From Paramecium tetraurelia (lineage: Eukaryota > Ciliophora > Oligohymenophorea > Peniculida > Parameciidae), in contig NW_001799635.1 of NCBI RefSeq assembly GCF_000165425.1, forward strand, positions 288,372 to 352,371: a stretch of DNA of 64,000 nucleotides, read 5' to 3'. A program made the translations under genes and the position numbers. The notes below the pieces were generated by a model, which was not told where the DNA came from, did no database searches, and was given only the letters and a program-made list of their open reading frames with translations. Shown in pieces: positions 12,801-26,723 of this stretch. Each line of letters begins with the position of its first letter. The first letter of the stretch is position 1.

Positions 12801-15058
12801 TTATCCACATACCAAACATCCTACTTGACAATTTTAAGAGGTCGAACAAACTGAATAGTTTTCAAGATTTGTACTACAAAAACACTATCCATTTTGATTG
12901 AGATATCCAGCTTAACAGGTTGTACATGAGTATTCCTGACAAACCAGACATCCACTCGAACATTATAAACAATCCTCTTCCTTCGAATTATAGTAATATC
13001 CAATTGCACAGGAACCAGAAGATAAAGATGTTTTAATCTACCAAACCAAGCATCCTGTGCTATCACAACTATCACAGAATTTTGGACATGGTTCTACCAT
13101 TACTCGAAAATTGTATATGCCATAGTATTAGTGGATACCTAAAAAATCATTTTTCTGAAGAGTGATCTAAAATGAATTTGTTGAAGCTGTAAGAAAAGGA
13201 GTCTCTATGAATACTTCTGAGTGATATTCTAAGTCACTTTTTCCTATCTTATTCCCAACGGAAACAAATTGAAATTAATCTCCGACTCCTTATCCCACAT
13301 AATAGGCTGGTACTGTTAGACTTGTGGTAATTTTAAACTTGTCATCAATTTAATAATCAATTGCAATTACATTCATCTTTATGTACGCCTTGTAAAATTA
13401 ATAAGGTGATGTAACAGTATAAGTTAATGACACTCCATCAAAAATTGGCAAACCCCCCAGAATTGAGTATTCAGTCATTCCATAAATAAATTTACTAAAT
13501 GGCACATCCATAAAAATGGTAGGTTAATTTAATACAATCTTGGTCATCTCGCTCTGATAATTGTTGTTATCATAAAATGAATTGAAAATATATTAGAATG
13601 TACTACCCATCCCATCTTCTTGGCATAAGCTTCCAATCAAAGTTGTTTGAAGGGGACATTGAGTAACACATTTATCATCGAATAGGTAGTACCCAGTTTA
13701 ACAAGACAAACAAGATTTCTTATTGTTTTATTTACAAGTCAAACAGTTAGTCTAACACTCATTTACATTTCCTGATTAAGTCAATTTGAAGATCTGAAAA
13801 TCCTTAATCCCCCAACCTCTATATGGTTTGAGTATAGTGAATCTACCTTCAAATGTCAATTTATTTATCTCATAATCCAAATTGGTCACAAATTAGATAT
13901 CTCTATAAGAACATCGTTGAAAAATTGCAAATTAACATTCATTAACATTGTTTGCTTTTCCTACGCCTACATTAGAAAAAATCAGAACATCATCATAGTC
14001 ATCCAATTCTAACACCTTGAATCCATTAAATTTCACATTGATAAAACCTCCCACTTGTTATGATTGATTATAATGCAGGAAATATAATCGAAATTTCACT
14101 AAAATCAGGGAATTTGCTATCACCGACAAAGGAGAATAAACTACTTCTTCGTTATACATAAATGGACCTGCAATCTTCTCTCCATTAATCTCCATGATTC
14201 TATAACTATTATCATTCTTATCAGAATAGTATTTGTCTTTATTTAAATAAAACAAATAGGATGCAAAATTACTCTGCAAGTCTTCGAACAGTAACGTTGC
14301 TGTTCCTGGCTGACATAAACCATTCCAATCTGGCACGAATCCAGAAGGACATTCATCTACCCATTATAAATCAGGGTTATAGAGCTTTAATTTCGATTTA
14401 TTCTCAAATTAACAAATTCCGTTCTTTTATATGATATTGTTCTCACATATCAAACAATTGCCATTTCTATCGCATACGTCACAGTATTTGTCACAGAACT
14501 AAACATACAAATAAAAATTGGATAATGCAAAAATTCTCGTTATTGGCAATCCTAACTTCACTATTTCGATATTAATTTGGTTTGCTGTAAAATCAGAACT
14601 GTGTGATACTTTGTTCAAATAATCATCAACGGAATTAGGACCTCCAGGGACCTGACAATACACCACCGATGGAGTTGATGGGGATGATTTAAATGTGCTA
14701 TCATAAATGATCTCGTTATTCAGATATATGATTGTTCTGGTGTTGTCCCAATAGTCGATATAATATAAGTCCAATTCAATTCGTATTGCTGAAAACTTGC
14801 GGTTTGTTGGCAATAAAATCCTTCTCCATATCTTATCCTTCCCACCTGCCATATAGGTGGAGGAAACTGAAGTGCACAAAGTAGAGTCTATTGTTGTTAA
14901 AGAACTCAGAGTTGAATCAGAATTTAAACCTATCCAATCACTGCTTGATGCCACGTCATATAATTCATGCTTGTAAACTTCCCATTCTACTCTCAGTAAT
15001 AGATAAACTTACCACAAATTACGACATACAACTAAGTAACTACTATTAAAGCTTTCAT
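9849..15058 (-). CDS. Large cysteine-rich multi-pass membrane protein (furin-like repeats)
   Basis: The protein is 1,727 residues after one 26 nt intron near the 5' end; the exon sum is an exact multiple of three. It begins with a hydrophobic leader (MKALIVVTQLYVVIC) and then WEVYKHELYDVASSSDW. An extracellular N-terminal half follows. From about 11,700 to 13,100 and again near 13,650-14,500 lie dense CxxC repeats resembling furin-like or growth-factor-receptor cysteine-rich modules. The C-terminal ~550 residues carry several hydrophobic segments (10,000-11,200) including MTTLAIFIGCRVGFVFLAKL, and end in a basic tail. Ciliate genomes encode many such surface proteins. The role is unknown; an adhesion or receptor function is inference. 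It shares its overall plan with the giant gene at the right end of the window. Confidence 0.75.
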
Positions 15059-15744
15059 TTATATACTAAAAATAAATATGCATTATTTCTTTCCATATTA
15101 ATACAAAATTCTTATTATTTTAATCAATTGTTATTCTTCTGTAAGTTTCCTACCTTGCTCCTCAGATTTTCCCCCCTCTAAACATCAATCCGCAACTTCC
15201 TCCCTTCTCAAATGTCAATTAATAATACAGGTGCATACTACATAAATTATTTCAACTTTATAAAAGAAATAAATATTTCTTAATTTTATTATAACCATAA
15301 TTATATTTAACTTCATTTGAAACATCTAACCATTATATAATCATTCATTCTGCTCTCTCTGTCTACAGAACACTTGCTCCTCTTTGGCAGTTTGGACACC
15401 AAATAGAATTAGATCAATAAATGATAACTTAAATAATATATCTAATATTTAATTTAAGTGAAATGATATCTTTTTGTATCTCTCTTTTTTGTTCATCAAG
15501 AATATACAAGTGTGATCCATCCATTAAGTCAAACAATAGTTAATCATTTATAAATGAATTTTGATTGGAATTAGTTTAGTAAATCTTCAAAAATGATAAT
15601 TAATGGGAAGCAATGGTGTATATCATTTAATTAATATGCAAACTCAATTTAAATCTTTAAGCAAAATATTTATTTAAAAATCAAAATATGCAAACAAAAG
15701 AAATTCACCAATAATTAATACCTCCCCAAACTACTCCATAATAA
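15059..15744. other. Intergenic with a possible gene relic on -
   Basis: This 686 bp gap lies between divergent genes. On the minus strand, about 15,320-15,540 contains two coding-like pieces in one frame: MDGSHLYILDEQKREIQKD, and after a TGA, SIWCPNCQRGASVLQTERAE and stop. The second piece has a CPNC zinc-ribbon-like pair. I could not find a GT...AG intron that joins them, so this is either a decayed gene or chance. The rest is AT-rich spacer with one pyrimidine-rich tract near 15,170. Confidence 0.4.
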
Positions 15745-17652
15745 ATGAAGACCATCATTTTCATTGAAAACTTAGATTAGGTATGAATCTCTTCACAATC
15801 AATTCTAGGGTATTTCAGAAGATTATCTGTATCGTAAGTTTAAGGAAGTAGGAGAAATCCAAAGCTTAAAGATTACCAAAGACAAGATCACTCAGAAATC
15901 AAAAGGATAAGCATTCATTACATTTGCTCATCCAGATTCTGCTGAGGAAGCAAGAAAGAAATTCAATAGTCAAGTCTTCATCAGAAATACCATCAGAGTC
16001 AAACCATACTTCAATTATCACATTGCTGATAAAAAAGCTAACATCTTCATCAATAATCTCTCAGAAGATGCTGATATTTTGGAATTGGAGTAAGAATTTT
16101 CAAGGTTTGGTACTGTGTTATCGGTTGATATTCACAGAGACAGTCAAGGAAAGCAATTAAAGTATGTTATTGAGGATTACAATTTTTAGTTATGGTTATG
16201 TTCAATTTGAGAAGAAGGAAGATGCTGATAATCTGATAAAGAGAATTATGAATCACCCAATCACTCACAAGGGGAAGTTGTTGAAATTGGAACAGTTCAA
16301 AGCCCAATCAGAGAGAAAGATCGAATCCAGTTCCATTTATTTGAGAGCCTTTGCTAAGCCACTTCAATAGAAGTACTTCGAAAAGGAAAAGGTCGTCAGA
16401 GCAATCGAATATGGGTGGTCCTTAATCATCAAAGAGTATTTCACTAAGCATGGCCAATAAGTTAAAGACTGCTTTGTCAAGATTGACTTCCATACCAGAC
16501 AACCTTGGACTATGATCTCATTCGAATCATCAGAACAAGCCAGAGACAATTTGGAAATTTGCGAATAATAAAGAACACATCCATGTATCAATTCAGGTGC
16601 TCATCATGCTTTGGAATTAATTAATAAGCATGGCCCACCTGTCAATAGCGATGCAAGTCAAGCCTTCACTGTTGCTGAAATTACTTAGGCATTCAAAGAG
16701 ATGGCTCAGGATCATAATGACACTTTCAAAGGAGAAAGTGAAAATTTCTTTTACAATATGGTCTACAGCAAAAACTTGAATCCTGATGACAGATTGATTC
16801 TCGTTCAAAATATAAAGGAAGATGTAACTAAGGAGCAAATCCAAGAGTTCTTATCACGATTTGGAAAAGTTATTCGTTTAACAATCAGAAAAACCAAGAA
16901 TCCCAGATTCTAAGTTTAATAATGCTTTGTTCATTATTAAACCATGGAAGATTCAAAAAGAGCAAGATCAGAAATCTATGATGACAAAAATGAAGAGATT
17001 ATCAAAATTAAGAAAGCATTTTTCAAGGATGGCCACGTGATGATGAACATTTTGTTGTCCAAATCTATGAGAAAGGAATTCAAGGAAATCAAAAAACAAA
17101 GTCAAAGCATCTTCCAAAATCCAGGAGGAAGACAACTACTCTAACCACCTTTCGGTGGAAACCTCCCTATGATGCCTCCTCAAATGCCCTTCCCCCCTGG
17201 AGGATAAGGAATGAGACAAATGCCCCCAAGAGGAGGAGGAAGAGGCGGTCCTTTCCCCATGGTTAGACCATAAAATCTTAGACCTCCCCCCATGAACACT
17301 AAGCCTATCTAACTACTCCCTAACAAAGTGAATCCTCCTTAGTCATTCATCCATGAGTTTTCTGATTACGCTTTAGTCTAAAGTAGAATGGAAGATTTCT
17401 TGAAAATCCCTGTAATTGATTAAAGAAATGTTCTTGGTAATCTACTTTTCCAAAAAGTCTTCGATGTTGTAAAGGATAAAGAGGCAACCAAAAAAGTTGT
17501 AGGTATTTATTTAGTGTCATCATTTAGGTATGTTAATTGATCCATCATAATTTGAAATTGGTGACATCTTGAATATGTTTGAAGACAGCTAAGAACTTCA
17601 AACCTATATTGACGAAGGTCTTTCATTGATTAAAGAAGATACTCAAAAATGA
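15745..17652 (+). CDS. PABPC: Poly(A)-binding protein (four RRMs plus PABC)
   Basis: The 608-residue product has four RNA-recognition motifs. RRM1 has RNP2 IIFIENL and RNP1 KGQAFITF; RRM2 has ANIFINNLSED and YGYVQF; RRM3 is divergent (SSSIYLRAF, WTMISFES); RRM4 has LILVQNIKED and CFVHYQ. A methionine-, proline- and glycine-rich linker (FPPGGQGMRQMPPRGGGRGG) follows. The C-terminus is a PABC/MLLE domain containing GMLIDPSQFEIGDILNMFED, which in the family binds PAM2 peptides of translation and decay factors. The protein coats mRNA poly(A) tails. Introns of 28, 28 and 25 nt (the first at 15,781-15,808) give an exact codon sum. RRM3 looks weak in its RNP motifs compared with typical PABPC. Confidence 0.9.
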
Positions 17653-17736
17653 GTTATTATTATTGCATTATGTACAAAAAACAAAAATAAAATAAATAAT
17701 TTAAATATAACTATCTTCTTTCATTTTAATTTTCAA

Positions 17737-20484
17737 TCATAAATCATCTAAAGAAAAATCATTTGAATTTATGATAGCAGTATCCTTTCGAAAGGTTTGT
17801 GCCTTTTCTCCAAGGTGCTATTACACTTAAGGTGACACTCTTCTAGCAGTCTAACTAAAATTTTTCAAAAGGAATTCCATCTTTTTTGATTTTTAAACAG
17901 CAATCTACTTAACTTTCTTATTGATTAATAGATTTCTGTTGTATTGACTCAATCTATCACTTAAACTACAAGCTGATTCTGAATTATCGACCTTCTACTC
18001 TTTATAATAGTCCATCTATCTTTCTACTACTCGAATGAATTACGTTTAAGAGGCTGAGTTGTTTTAAAGTTACTCATATTAATAAAGTAACATTCTATTA
18101 TTATTTTCTGTTTTGATTTTATTTTTTATCTTTAGTCCTTTGACACTAGCCATCCATTAGATATCTCCCAAACTGTTTTAATAGAATTACTCATATTAAT
18201 TGATTGTTTCCTCCCAATTATTATGCAGATTATACTTTAAATTCAATGATAACTACGATTTTTGAATCTTAAAGTTTTTATTAGATATGTCCTCTACATT
18301 CTACATATTCAAACAATTTTATTTGTATTTTTAAATACAATCTTAGTTTTAGTAAATAAAGTACTCATTAGCACTTAAAGGCTTTTAATATATAATCTTA
18401 ATTTAATTTAAAACTGAAATAGTAGATGTACCTATGTTTGATTAATATTTCCAGCCATATTTTAATTTCATTATGATTAAGTTTACAAAAATAGCAATAA
18501 TCAACTTTTCTTGAAGGAGTTCAGTGAAATAATATAAATTTTTCAATTCCAAAAGAAGATTATCACTATTTTAATGTTGTTTAATGATTTAAGAAATGTT
18601 CACTAAAATTTCCTGAATTTTAGATGGCAAAGACTGTTGGGATGATTGCTATTATCGATTAGCAAATTGACCGCTTTATTCTCTCAATTTTACTTAAGAT
18701 AAATTTAATCTGACAGCCCTTCTATATTACTATTAAGATTAAGGGGAGAGTATTTAGCTTTTCATCTCTGTTGCTTAAAGATTCTAAGTTATTGTTTAGT
18801 AACTATCGAGGCTTATCAAATTCTCATTCTTTTATGAGGTTCGAAGATCCTCATCTTCTATGGATAGTTTCTTTCGTAAGTAATGATTTTCATATTTCCT
18901 TTAGACTTTAATTACTTACAATGAAGTTATAGACACTTATTTGGCTGTTTTATTCTAAAAATTTAAAGAGAATGGATTAACATTCTTTCCTTAAATCAAT
19001 TACAAAATAGACACTAACCCCATCGAAGCTGCACTATGAAGAGGAGTGTTTTTAAATAGATCTCTCTTGTGGAAATCAAATTTTGGAGAGGCACTAGCTA
19101 ATCGTACAGCAGCTAAAGATGGAAATTTTACAGCCGCATGCAAACTAGTTAATTTCAATCGGTTTCTAATGTTTGGATCGCATCCCATGTCTAAAAGAAG
19201 CTATTCTTTAAGTTTTAAACTACTTTGACCATCATAGATGCTAATTATTATTGTCGTGCATTTCTGCCAAAAGATGTCATTGCTACATGCATTACAGTTG
19301 ATCCATCAGTAATATCAATTTGATTATGTCCATTAATATCCTTTTCTATTTGATAATCCAATTTAATCCCATTCTGAATTAGCATTTTCATTAAGTGAAT
19401 ATCCTGTCGTTTTGCTGATAACATAAACAAAGTTTACATCTCAATTATATTTTTCTTAAAAATGGGCAATAGACATTAAATACATTTCGTTCTATTCAAG
19501 TTAAATGCATAAATAAGAGGAGAACAATCTTCCTCGTCTTTTATCATTATCAATTCTGGATATTTTTAACTATATTGCTTTAATAAGCCTATGGAATCTC
19601 TGGAAATAAATGTAAATAAAATATTCTTACCACTAATATTATTATAATTTAATACTTTTAAACCAGTTACTCAATATCAAACACCTTGCCAACCATGTAA
19701 TAATAAAATAATGAAAAGGTGATTATTTCTTATCTCTAAACTACTCTTTGGCCCAAAGATACTAGTTTTTATTTGATTTACTCGTCTAATTCACAATTTA
19801 TAGCACAATAATCGAACCAGTCAAGATCGAAATATTACAATGAGTCTAAAATCTACTCATACTTGGCTGGAAGGGTAGTAAATTAATTTGATCTTAGCCC
19901 AAGATAAATTAATTTTAATTCAAATAGTTCAGAAGGTAAATATTCTATATTATTGCTATTTAAATTTAACTCCTTTAGAGTCTTTAGTTTAAACAAACTC
20001 GACTGCAGTTATTCTAAATAGGGTATGAAAACAATTATACTTATTTAATTTTCAGATAAAATTAACTTTTCTAAATTTGGAAGATAAAATTTAATTGGAA
20101 TTTGTTAGATCTGATTATTACTCAAATTGAGGTTCTTGAGGTTAGTGTAATTTCTGAGTTACAATAATACATACCTTAATTGATTTGGGAATTAATCGAA
20201 TAAGTTATTTGATGCATCTAAATCTTATAATGATTTTGATAATGTATCCATCACAAATGAGGTAGGGAAAAGAGATTAATTACTCAAATTTACTTTTAAA
20301 GGGGACTCTGTTATATATTATTTTGTACATTCTCTAATTCATCATCTTTTCTTAATTTAAGTCTATCAAAAGGAGTTCGCATTGGAGGTACATATGCTTT
20401 TTTCGGAATTTCCTGTTCACTGTCTAAAACTTCTTGAGAACTTTTTGATGACAGTTAGCTCATTAATGACAGCAAAGATTGCAT
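17737..20484 (-). CDS. Leucine-rich repeat and ankyrin repeat protein
   Basis: The 892-residue protein begins with a serine-rich leader and then LRRs: LQDLDASNNL, LKNLNLSNNQIQQIPI, LEKLILSENQI, LKELNLNSNNIEYLP. After a short linker, ankyrin repeats follow: MLSAKRQDIHLMKMLIQNGI, LLLDMGCDPNIRNRLKLTSL and FKNTPLHSAASMG. The last ~450 residues are glutamine-, asparagine- and lysine-rich without recognised domains. Three introns of 23 nt each give an exact codon sum. LRRs and ankyrin repeats are interaction surfaces, so the protein is probably a scaffold. The combination in one chain is uncommon. It is convergent with the PABP gene, 84 bp away. Confidence 0.75.
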
Positions 20485-20542
20485 TTTTTATGATAAACTC
20501 TTTATCTCTAAAAATATAAAAATAATAATATGAAGTCATTAT

Positions 20543-22834
20543 TCATAAGAAACTTATTCTTATTATTATATTAGCCATGAAAACCTCTTTTTTATATGAT
20601 ACAACAAGTCCCAGTCTTGGCCAGAAGGACAACTAAATGTTTAAATATTAATTATACGTTGTATGTCCCAATTACTTCTGAACGATCCTAGGGCCTTCCG
20701 ATTAATTTAATCTCTCTATCAAAAAGTATATCTAAAACGATTATTTATGCAATTATTACCTTCTCTATCTAACTCAAATTTTCATCGTCATTATACGAGA
20801 TCTCCAAAGCAGAGAGGGCAAGAGATTCTACGAACATGTGTTAATCAATGTGGCCACTCTTGATATTTGAATTTTCTTGATTCTCATATAATTTGGACAA
20901 TATCTAAAATATTTAAACTATCTTATTTTTGGTCAATAAATCGGGGAATATTGAGAAATCCTAATAATTAGTTATAATATAATTACTTTGTAAAATCTCA
21001 AAAACTACTCAAAATTCATTATCTATTTACCAATGGTGTATTATTTATAGTAAACTAAAATTGATTTATGTAACAATCCTAAAAACTCAACGATTTCTTT
21101 ATCCTTTAAAATATTCATTAATTAAGAGAGGAGATCTTTCATTTTATTTTCAGGTCCTTGACTCATTAGATGTAATATATGATCATTCAAAATGATTCTT
21201 AACACATGGATGTCATTGGTTAGCAATTAGAGACCCTTTAAAAACTATAAGAAATTCATTGTTTATTTCTTTTATTTGATTGGAACTGAAGTTCTATTGT
21301 TTTGAGATACCGTACAGGCTTTGGTAAATATTAGATCAATTTCATTGTGAGGTACTTAGTATGATAATTTACTATTTTTATCAATTAAATTAATGTTAAC
21401 TAAATTTGCATCTTTTAAAAATTTCATCCATTTACTGCCAACTAATTCGTTATCTTGTCCAGTTTATTAGTTAATTCCTGAATATTATCTATAGATATTA
21501 AACAATTATGTGTAATTTTCTTAAAATAATTGTTGGCATTATTCCTCGAATTATTTATTAATCTATATCGATGGTCGAACTCTATTAGTAGGTACTGTAT
21601 TGATTCTTTTGACTTATTCATCATAGAATTCTTCATTTTTTAAATGATGAATCTTCATTCTTTGAGTTGTAGAGTTCAAATATTGAATTGCATCAGGATC
21701 ACTAATAATTAATTCTATAAGTTCTTCTGGTACTTTTAATTTCCAATTCATTTTAGAATTATTTGAAGGTATTTCCAGATTGCTAAATCCCTGACTCAAT
21801 TCCATGCGTTCAAATAAAAAGGCCAGTTTTTATAATGGAGTTATCATTTATTATTCTTAAGTGGAATCATCGAAGCTTTGAAGTGTCATCATCGCTAATT
21901 TTATAATATAACAACAAAATTAATTAACATCGAATTTTGACTTTTATTTTTTTTATTAACAAATTTGAGGCAAATTGGGGTCAGCTTAAATGGAATCTAA
22001 TAGGAGATAAGCAGATCCTTTAGTAATGAATTGAGGGCCAGATTTCAAAATCTTTTTAAAAATAAAAATAGAGACGATCGGAATCTATTGTTTCAACATC
22101 AATTCTTCTTATTAGTCTTTCAAATTGAAATTCTTTAAATTAAGGAGGGAAAATATTTATTATAAATAAAAGGTAATGGGTTGTATAACAACTTACATTA
22201 ACTTTAGGCAAATTGGATCAATTTCTTAAGATAATTTTGTCTCCTCATCCCCCAAATCAGTTGATGAGATTATATTCTCATATAATGGAGTCAAATGGTT
22301 GTCCATTAATATTTAAAATGAGTTATCCTCTCCATATAGGGTTTCGGATAATAATTCTAAAAAGTAATAGAAGTTTTCAAAATCCATGTTTGGTTTATTT
22401 CTATTTGCTTTAACAAATAGTAAATCAATTTATTACTAATCTTGTTTTTGAAGTCTGATTTGTGAGTCTGACATCAATTTATGTATTTTGTTTGATCTGA
22501 TATAATCAATATTGGTTCTGTCTCCAAAGGATGCATAAAATTTGAAAATTACACTCAACTTTTTTTTATCATCCACTCTTTTGACTTCAACTACAGGAAT
22601 CTCTACTTTAGATTTTTGCATTTGAAGTTTCTGCTAGTATTTTGCTCCATATGAATATAATTGATTTTTTGTTGTTTGGATTGAACAATTTTCTTTGTTA
22701 TCGATTCTTGAATATGTGGACTCTTCTTTTTTATTTCTGATTCCACTTCTATTTCTCAATTCAATGCTATCTAATCTTGATTCTAGCTTTTGGAAATCTC
22801 TTTATAATGAATAGTTAGAACTTGAGCTTCTCAT
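20543..22834 (-). CDS. Internally duplicated p25-alpha/TPPP-like protein
   Basis: One 745-residue frame with two introns (26 and 28 nt, both in the 3' part) has an exact codon sum. An N-terminal ~75-residue polar leader precedes two copies of the same module. Each starts with a p25-alpha-like block: copy 1 has LSVIFKFYASFGDR...IDLLFVKANRNKPNMDFENF, copy 2 has KWMKFLKDANLVN...EIDLIFTKAC...TMNFLQFLKGLQLL. Each then has a helical block ending in closely matching text: LQKLAFLFERMELSQG in copy 1, QIEKIYFLIERLNQSEG in copy 2. p25-alpha proteins (TPPP family) bind and bundle microtubules and occur in ciliated organisms. The p25 assignment is by pattern only, so treat it as probable. An ATG at 21,892 could be mistaken for a separate gene start. 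Confidence 0.65.
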
Positions 22835-22926
22835 TGGATTATTCAAATTTTATAATTAAAAAAACAAGTTAAATCAAAATATCAAATCAGTTAGAATACA
22901 ATAACAATACAGAAGTCATATAAATT

Positions 22927-23902
22927 TCATTAGTTTCTTCTATTATTCATGGTGTAATTAATTAAGTTAGATTTAGCCTAAATGCCAGGGAATATTGATA
23001 AAGCTTATTTTTCAAATAACTTATTTTGGGCATGTGTAACAATTTGAGGTCCAGCATAAGAAGAATTGTAGGAGGTTTGCATTGTTGATAAATTGATTTT
23101 GTTTTATTGTATATTTGTTCTTGTATTAATAAATTTAGTAGTGAGCATACAATTTCTATTGTTATTGATGTTTTAGGGAAGAAAATTAGTTTTAGTTTCC
23201 TACTTTGAAGCATTTCCTAGAAAGTCATTGTTTTTAAGAGTTTATCTGAATTCATTTTGAATGATAGCCTCTTATTTCACCTAATTTCCAATTTTTACTT
23301 ATGGTTCAGATTTTTTGATGTCAAGTGGTTTTTCTATTTCTTTTTCATTATGATTAACTTGATTATCATCTGATTCTTTTTAGTTAGATTATTTTTCATT
23401 TTCTTTAGGTGATCTTAATTGTTTTTCAAATAGTTTCAATTATCGTTAAAATCCACTATTTGGACAAATGACAAATCTTTTGCTCTTGACATGAGAGAAT
23501 GCTTCACTGTATGTCCATCCTTTATTTCTCATGAGATACGCTATTACTATGGATGCTGACCTCGAAACTCCAGCTGCACAATGAACAAGAACAGATCCAG
23601 ATTTCAACCCATTTTTAATGTGATAAAAAGAGTCATCAAAAAACTATGCTACATTTGCCTATTCTGAGTCTAAAATTGAATAGATCTACAATTTAGAGAT
23701 AGATTACTTTATGATTCATGTTCTAATCATTATATTTGATATTAAGTTAGCATGCAACTGTTAACACTGTTCTTATTCCCTTCTTGTCGAGAGTTGGCTT
23801 ATCTTAGGCAGCTGTGTAATCACCCAGCCACAACTGATTCCCATTTTCTTCATGAATTACATTCATGGCTTGATAAGAAGAATGACCCAAATTTCTATAC
23901 AT
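22927..23902 (-). CDS. Dual-specificity protein phosphatase
   Basis: The 317-residue product has a catalytic domain at about residues 15-145. It begins QLWLGDYTAAQDKPTLDKKG, the usual DSP opening. It contains the P-loop VLVHCAAGVSRSAS, matching HCxxGxSRS with catalytic cysteine and arginine, followed by the helix IVIAYLMRNKGWTYSEAFSH. The enzyme class removes phosphate from Ser/Thr and Tyr residues. The C-terminal ~170 residues are low-complexity, charged and asparagine-rich. One 22 nt intron lies upstream of the P-loop and the codon sum is exact. It sits immediately upstream of the p25-like gene on the same strand. The substrate is unknown; small DSPs of this kind act in MAP-kinase-like signalling. 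Confidence 0.88.
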
Positions 23903-23983
23903 ATTAAAATTAATTCAATATGGATAAACAATATGAAATGTGTTATTTATAATCAATTAAAAATTTCTATAAGAATAATGAAT

Positions 23984-25692
<1,709 letters not shown>

Positions 25693-26723
25693 TCTATGTA
25701 AAGACAATTAATAAATATATGATATATTTAATATACACAATTCTTATTGCTAAGTCTATCAATAAATTGTTCGATGATCAAATCGTTGACATATCCTCCT
25801 CAAAATAAATTTAGCAAAAGCAATTTTATTTCATTACAAACAATAAGAATTTAAAATGTTGAATTTCTAACTTACCCATATCAATGCATTCTCTTAAATC
25901 CTTCCACCACTACAACAAATATTACCCAATAATATTATATTCTAAAACAACAGTCTTTTGGATAAATTAATCCTTCATGAAATCACACCAGTGTTATTTG
26001 TAATTAATGTGAATTGATTACAGTAATAAATATATATTGCTTAGTCTTATTACTTTTATTTTCGACCATCTCATTCCTCATTATTTATTTGCTAAACCGA
26101 AACTACATAAAATTGTAAGTAAAATTATTGATTACTACATCTAAATTTTAAGTAAAAGGAGAAATTACTCATAATAGATTTTCCTCTTAATTTATGTTTT
26201 TTCTCTTTTATAAAAAGAGAAACTAAGGCTGATCATTAAAAATATAGTATTACTCGAAAAGAGTACTTGTTATATATCTATAACATGAAACTAAATAAAA
26301 AATCATTTTTATTTTATATTTTATATTCTATATTCCACTTCAATTGTTATCAAAATTGTAATATATTTTTTAATATCCAATATGGTTTATAAATTAATCA
26401 AATCCTGATGGTTCGACAACTAGAAAAATAAATTTTTTCATTAAAAATACAATTATTGTTAAGAATTCTACATTTCCCAATAATAAGCAATGTAATTATA
26501 ATTGTTCAAATGCAGCCAATTAGAATTTTAGGAATTTAGAGAATCTTACTTAACTACTTAACTACAATAATTTATGCTTGATATTATTTTGAAGACAAAT
26601 GCTAAAGTATTAAGTAAAATCGAATCTAGCCCAAAATAGTAAGTAAAAATAAATTAAAAATAGTTTCGATTAAATAAAATTTGTAAATAAAATACTATTT
26701 TTCAATCATTTCTAAATAATTTT
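25693..26723. other. 1 kb AT-rich gap, largest gene-free stretch
   Basis: This lies between the CDPK start and the stop of the coiled-coil gene, both on the minus strand. A minus-strand frame at about 25,790-25,978 begins MKDQFIQKTVVLEY and contains QWWKDLRECIDMG, which looks coding-like, but it lacks a clear continuation. The remainder is AT-rich with runs of TA and TAA steps. I saw no tRNA, snRNA or repeat array. Confidence 0.45.

Noticed and set aside
12821-13075. 84-codon ORF inside the cysteine-rich gene
   Set aside because: It is on the same strand but in a different frame; the CxxC-bearing frame is the coding one.
16900-16960. Apparent frameshift in RRM4 of the poly(A)-binding protein
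   Set aside because: Reading TAA as glutamine gives one uninterrupted frame with a good RNP1-like strand (CFVHYQ).
26400-26430. tRNA B-box-like GGTTCGA
   Set aside because: No A box, no paired acceptor stem and no cloverleaf could be formed around it.
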